This document shows, in pieces, positions 60,636 through 64,000 of a DNA stretch of 64,000 bases. Below the pieces are notes generated by a model. The model was not told where the DNA came from and did not search any database. It saw only the letters and a program-made list of their open reading frames with translations. Source of the stretch: Pararhizobium polonicum (lineage in GTDB: Bacteria > Pseudomonadota > Alphaproteobacteria > Rhizobiales > Rhizobiaceae). Position numbers and translations under genes: made by a program. The stretch covers positions 1 through 64,000 of the forward strand of contig NZ_LGLV01000009.1 of assembly GCF_001687365.1 (NCBI RefSeq). Reading direction: 5' to 3'. The first letter of the stretch is position 1. Each line of letters begins with the position of its first letter.

Positions 60636-61811
60636 GTGCAAAAGCTGGCAAGGTTTTCCCGCCTTTTCCCCCTCCTGCTACCGGTGTTTTCGCTGGCAGG
60701 CTGTAACATGGTGGTCATGTCGCCCTCGGGCGATATCGCCAACCAGCAACGTGATCTGATTCTCGTGTCGACGGTGCTGATGCTTTTGATCATCATTCCG
60801 GTGCTGTTCCTGACGCTGTTCTTTGCCTGGCGGTACCGCCATTCGAACACGAAGGCGACTTACGCTCCGGACTGGCACCATTCGACACGGCTTGAAATCG
60901 TCATCTGGTCGGCACCGCTTGCCATTGTCATGGCGCTGGGGGCCGTCACCTGGATCAGCACCCACAAGCTCGACCCCTATCGGCCTCTCGACAGGCTCGA
61001 TGCGGCGCGCGCCATTCCGGCGGAAACCAAACCGCTGACGGTGGAAGTGGTCGCGCTCGATTGGAAATGGCTGTTTTTCTATCCTGATCTCGGCATCGCC
61101 ACCGTCAACGAGCTGGCGGCTCCGGTCGACGTGCCGATCAATTTCAAGATCACGTCGTCGTCGATGATGAATTCCTTCTACATCCCGGCACTCGCCGGCC
61201 AGATCTACGCCATGCCCGGCATGCAGACCAAGCTGCATGCGGTGATCAACAAGGAAGGCACCTTCGACGGGTTTTCCGCCAATTACAGCGGCGACGGCTT
61301 TTCCCATATGCGTTTCAAGTTCCACGGCCTGACCCAGCAGGGTTTCGACGAATGGGTCGGCCGGGTGAAAACGCAGGGTACGGCGCTCAACCGTGATGCC
61401 TACCTGAAGCTCGAAAAACCGAGCGAGAAGGAGCCGGTCCGTTATTACGCGTCGGCTGAGAAAGGGCTTTACGAGGCGATCCTCAATCTGTGCGCGACAC
61501 CCGGCAAGATGTGCATGAGCGAGATGATGCACATCGACATGATGGGTGGCGGCGGCAAGGAGAGCGCTGAAAATCGCCAGAAGCTGGAATACGACAATCG
61601 CCGCACCGGTAACAACGAGGCAGCGCCCGGCGCGACCTTCCCGGCAACCGGAACATCCGCCCACAGTGCCGATGAGCCTGCCGGAACGGAAAAGAGCGGG
61701 GCAGCACCGGCGGAAGGCGACATGAAGGGCATGAATATGCACGACGGCCATTCCATGCCCGGTATGGACCACGGCAACGGCGATCCGGCGCCGGCCCAAC
61801 TCAACAACTGA
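60636..61811 (+). CDS. cyoA: Cytochrome bo3 quinol oxidase subunit II
   Basis: This is a 391-residue subunit II of the heme-copper quinol oxidase. The start is GTG at 60636 (no ATG fits), followed by a lipoprotein signal peptide with SLAGC as the modification site. Two membrane helices follow, then the cupredoxin domain starting near LTVEVVALDWKWLFFYPD. The CuA Cys and His ligands of cytochrome c oxidases are absent, as in CyoA (SSSMMNSFYIPALAGQIYAMPGMQ). The protein is longer than E. coli CyoA (315), because of a tail from about 320 on, ending GMNMHDGHSMPGMDHG, rich in Met and His. First gene of the cyo operon. Confidence 0.95.
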   Translation: MQKLARFSRLFPLLLPVFSLAGCNMVVMSPSGDIANQQRDLILVSTVLMLLIIIPVLFLTLFFAWRYRHSNTKATYAPDWHHSTRLEIVIWSAPLAIVMALGAVTWISTHKLDPYRPLDRLDAARAIPAETKPLTVEVVALDWKWLFFYPDLGIATVNELAAPVDVPINFKITSSSMMNSFYIPALAGQIYAMPGMQTKLHAVINKEGTFDGFSANYSGDGFSHMRFKFHGLTQQGFDEWVGRVKTQGTALNRDAYLKLEKPSEKEPVRYYASAEKGLYEAILNLCATPGKMCMSEMMHIDMMGGGGKESAENRQKLEYDNRRTGNNEAAPGATFPATGTSAHSADEPAGTEKSGAAPAEGDMKGMNMHDGHSMPGMDHGNGDPAPAQLNN

Positions 61812-61856
61812 ACCTGGCGCTTTGCGTCGCTAAGACATCGATGAACGGGTACTTCC

Positions 61857-63860
61857 ATGTTTTCCAATCTTGACCTGCAGAAGTTCGTCTTCGGTCGGTT
61901 GACCCTCGAGGCCATCCCCTATCACGAGCCGATCCTGGTCGCGACCTTCGCGGCCGTGGCCCTTGGCGGCCTGGCACTTGTCATTGCGTTGACCTATTAC
62001 AGGCTCTGGGGCTATCTCTGGAGCGAGTGGTTCACCAGTGTCGATCACAAGAAGATCGGCATCATGTATGTCATCCTGGCGCTCGTCATGCTGCTGCGCG
62101 GCTTTTCAGACGCGATCATGATGCGCATCCAGCAGGCAATGGCTTTCAACGGCTCCGAAGGCTATCTGCCGCCGCACCATTACGATCAGGTGTTCACAGC
62201 CCATGGCGTGATCATGATCTTCTTCATGGCGATGCCCTTCGTCACCGGTCTGATGAATTTCGTGGTGCCGCTGCAGATCGGCGCGCGCGACGTCTCCTTT
62301 CCGTTCCTCAACAATTTCTCGTTCTGGATGACGGCGGCCGGCGCCGTGATCATCATGATGTCGCTGTTCGTGGGCGAGTTCGCCCGCACCGGCTGGCTTG
62401 CCTATCCGCCGCTGTCGGGCGCCGATTACAGTCCGGGCGTCGGGGTGGATTATTACATCTGGGGTCTGCAGGTGGCCGGCATCGGCACCACGCTCTCGGG
62501 CATCAACCTGATCGCCACCATCGTCAAGATGCGCGCGCCGGGCATGACCATGATGAAGATGCCCGTCTTCACCTGGACTTCGCTGTGCACCAACGTTCTG
62601 ATCGTTGCGAGCTTTCCGGTTCTGACCGCGACGCTCGCGCTGCTGTCGCTCGACCGCTATGCCGGCACCAACTTCTTCACCAACGATCTCGGCGGCAACC
62701 CGATGATGTATGTGAACCTGATCTGGATCTGGGGCCACCCGGAAGTCTACATCCTCGTGCTTCCGGCCTTCGGCATCTTCTCCGAAGTGGTGGCGACCTT
62801 CAGCGGCAAGCGTCTCTTCGGTTATGCCTCGATGGTCTATGCGACGGTCGTCATCACCATCCTGTCCTATATCGTCTGGCTGCATCACTTCTTCACCATG
62901 GGGTCGGGGGCCAGCGTCAATGCGTTCTTCGGCATCACCACGATGATCATTTCGATCCCGACCGGGGCGAAGATGTTCAACTGGCTCTTCACCATGTATC
63001 GCGGCCGTATCCGCTATGAAGTGCCGATGCTGTGGACGATCGGCTTTATGATCACCTTCGTCATCGGCGGCATGACCGGCGTTCTGCTCGCCGTGCCTCC
63101 GGCAGACTTCGTGCTGCACAACTCGCTGTTCCTGATCGCCCATTTCCACAACGTCATCATCGGCGGCGTGGTCTTCGGTCTGATGGCCGGCGTCACCTAC
63201 TGGTTCCCGAAAGCCTTCGGCTTCAAGCTCGATCCGTTCTGGGGCAAGATGTCTTTCTGGTTCTGGTTCAGCGGCTTCTTCTTTGCCTTCATGCCGCTTT
63301 ATGTCCTCGGCCTGATGGGCGTCACCCGCCGTGTTTCCCAATTCGAGGATCCGTCACTGCAGATCTGGTTCGTCATCGCGGCCTTCGGTGCCTTCCTGAT
63401 CGCGCTCGGTATCCTGTCCTTCCTCATCCAGCTCGTCGTCAGCTTCAAGCGGCGTGCGCAGCTGGCGGACTTTACCGGCGACCCGTGGGATGGCCGGACG
63501 CTGGAATGGTCGACATCGTCACCGCCGCCGGAATACAACTTTGCCTTCACGCCCGTCGTTCATGACCATGATTCCTACTGGGACATGAAGAGCCGCGGCT
63601 ATGTCCGTCCGCTGTCGGGCTTCAAGGCGATCCATATGCCGAAGGGCACGGGCACCGGCGTCATCCTGTCGGGCCTGAGCGTCGCCTTTGCCTTCGCGAT
63701 GATCTGGTACATCTGGTGGCTGGCCGCCCTGTCGCTCGTTGCTATCCTCGTCGTGGCGATCGCCCATACGTTCAACTACAATAGAGACTTCTACATTCCC
63801 GCGAACGAAGTCGTCGAAACGGAAGACAAGCGCACCGAGCTGCTTGCCGGGCAGGTATAA
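61857..63860 (+). CDS. cyoB: Cytochrome bo3 quinol oxidase subunit I
   Basis: This is a 667-residue subunit I with about 15 membrane helices, carrying heme b, heme o3 and CuB. The quinol site of E. coli CyoB is conserved ([14 protein letters not shown] and [15 protein letters not shown]). CuB and heme ligands are in [26 protein letters not shown], and [11 protein letters not shown], and the K-channel Thr-Lys is in [14 protein letters not shown]. It pumps protons while reducing O2. It starts 45 bp after cyoA and ends 3 bp before cyoC. Confidence 0.97.
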   Translation: MFSNLDLQKFVFGRLTLEAIPYHEPILVATFAAVALGGLALVIALTYYRLWGYLWSEWFTSVDHKKIGIMYVILALVMLLRGFSDAIMMRIQQAMAFNGSEGYLPPHHYDQVFTAHGVIMIFFMAMPFVTGLMNFVVPLQIGARDVSFPFLNNFSFWMTAAGAVIIMMSLFVGEFARTGWLAYPPLSGADYSPGVGVDYYIWGLQVAGIGTTLSGINLIATIVKMRAPGMTMMKMPVFTWTSLCTNVLIVASFPVLTATLALLSLDRYAGTNFFTNDLGGNPMMYVNLIWIWGHPEVYILVLPAFGIFSEVVATFSGKRLFGYASMVYATVVITILSYIVWLHHFFTMGSGASVNAFFGITTMIISIPTGAKMFNWLFTMYRGRIRYEVPMLWTIGFMITFVIGGMTGVLLAVPPADFVLHNSLFLIAHFHNVIIGGVVFGLMAGVTYWFPKAFGFKLDPFWGKMSFWFWFSGFFFAFMPLYVLGLMGVTRRVSQFEDPSLQIWFVIAAFGAFLIALGILSFLIQLVVSFKRRAQLADFTGDPWDGRTLEWSTSSPPPEYNFAFTPVVHDHDSYWDMKSRGYVRPLSGFKAIHMPKGTGTGVILSGLSVAFAFAMIWYIWWLAALSLVAILVVAIAHTFNYNRDFYIPANEVVETEDKRTELLAGQV

Positions 63861-63863
63861 GAC

Positions 63864-64000
63864 ATGAGCGACACCATGATCGACGCGGCCGAAAAACCGC
63901 AATTCCACCTGACGGAAGACCATCATCCGGAAGGCAGCACGATGCTCGGCTTCTGGCTCTACCTGATGAGCGACTGCCTGATCTTCGCCGTGCTTTTTGC
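63864..64000 (+). CDS. cyoC: Cytochrome bo3 quinol oxidase subunit III (partial)
   Basis: The first 45 codons of subunit III, cut by the window end. The visible part reads MSDTMIDAAEKPQFHLTEDH and later MLGFWLYLMSDCLIFAVLF, the opening of the first membrane helix in CyoC. The normal gene order cyoABC confirms the call. Confidence 0.9.
   Translation, partial: MSDTMIDAAEKPQFHLTEDHHPEGSTMLGFWLYLMSDCLIFAVLF

Noticed and set aside
62106-63341. A 411-codon open frame on the minus strand
   Set aside because: Antisense to cyoB, made almost only of charged residues and His, with no signs of a real protein.
1-64000. CRISPR arrays, tRNA and rRNA genes, prophage or integrase genes
   Set aside because: Looked for regular short repeats, rRNA-like conserved stretches, tRNA-like stems and integrase motifs; none was recognised in the window.

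Overview
The window looks like a chromosome or large replicon of a soil or rhizosphere alphaproteobacterium, probably of the Rhizobium/Shinella type. The evidence is the high GC content, the dense overlapping ATGA operons, several periplasmic-binding-protein importers, TctC and liv-type transport, and an alphaproteobacterial-looking cyo oxidase. No tRNA, rRNA or CRISPR array was seen. Almost all of it is accessory catabolic DNA for aromatic compounds and N-heterocycles.

Region 1 (1-12.8 kb) begins with the end of an aldehyde dehydrogenase and a possible PaiB remnant. A minus-strand series follows: a LysR regulator with two N-terminal DNA-binding domains, a DUF1932 dehydrogenase, LigJ, LigI, a TctC-type binding protein, and three exported alpha/beta-hydrolases. 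The divergent genes are LigK and a GalD/LigU tautomerase. Together these give the lower protocatechuate 4,5-cleavage/gallate pathway, to pyruvate and oxaloacetate, fed by periplasmic ester hydrolysis. The ring-cleavage dioxygenase itself is not in the window.

Region 2 (12.8-15.2 kb) holds decayed DNA (a DctA-like symporter remnant and an IS3 OrfA remnant), an aldo/keto reductase and a RidA protein.

Region 3 (15.2-32.5 kb) is the most interesting part. On the minus strand one overlapping series encodes a RutA-like flavin monooxygenase, a RidA protein, a complete BMP-type nucleoside-like ABC importer, an AraC regulator and an EamA permease. A LysR gene lies upstream. On the plus strand are a RutD-like hydrolase, a RutF flavin reductase, an amidohydrolase deaminase, TenA, a ThiXYZ-type importer and a YlmB-like M20 deacylase. 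The left and right arms share a GTT-N11-AAC operator-like sequence. I infer a regulon that imports thiamin-derived pyrimidines and opens the ring by a modified Rut route. RutB and RutE are missing and no TPP riboswitch was recognised.

Region 4 (32.5-60.3 kb) is a large hydroxybenzene cluster. It has two hydroxyquinol 1,2-dioxygenase-type enzymes, a maleylacetate reductase, a TfdB/PheA-like flavoprotein hydroxylase, a two-component flavin hydroxylase, and a hydroquinone-type extradiol dioxygenase with an MhqD-like hydrolase. It also has two complete liv-type ABC importers plus a third orphan binding protein, an SDR, a Zn-alcohol dehydrogenase, an alpha/beta-hydrolase and an MFS symporter. Its regulators are two paralogous LysR proteins, each with a palindrome over its own start codon, and a XylR/DmpR-type protein with a degenerate ATPase. 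An IS481 remnant marks its left edge.

Region 5 (60.3-64 kb) is the start of a cytochrome bo3 quinol oxidase operon (cyoA, cyoB, partial cyoC). CyoA carries a Met/His-rich tail.
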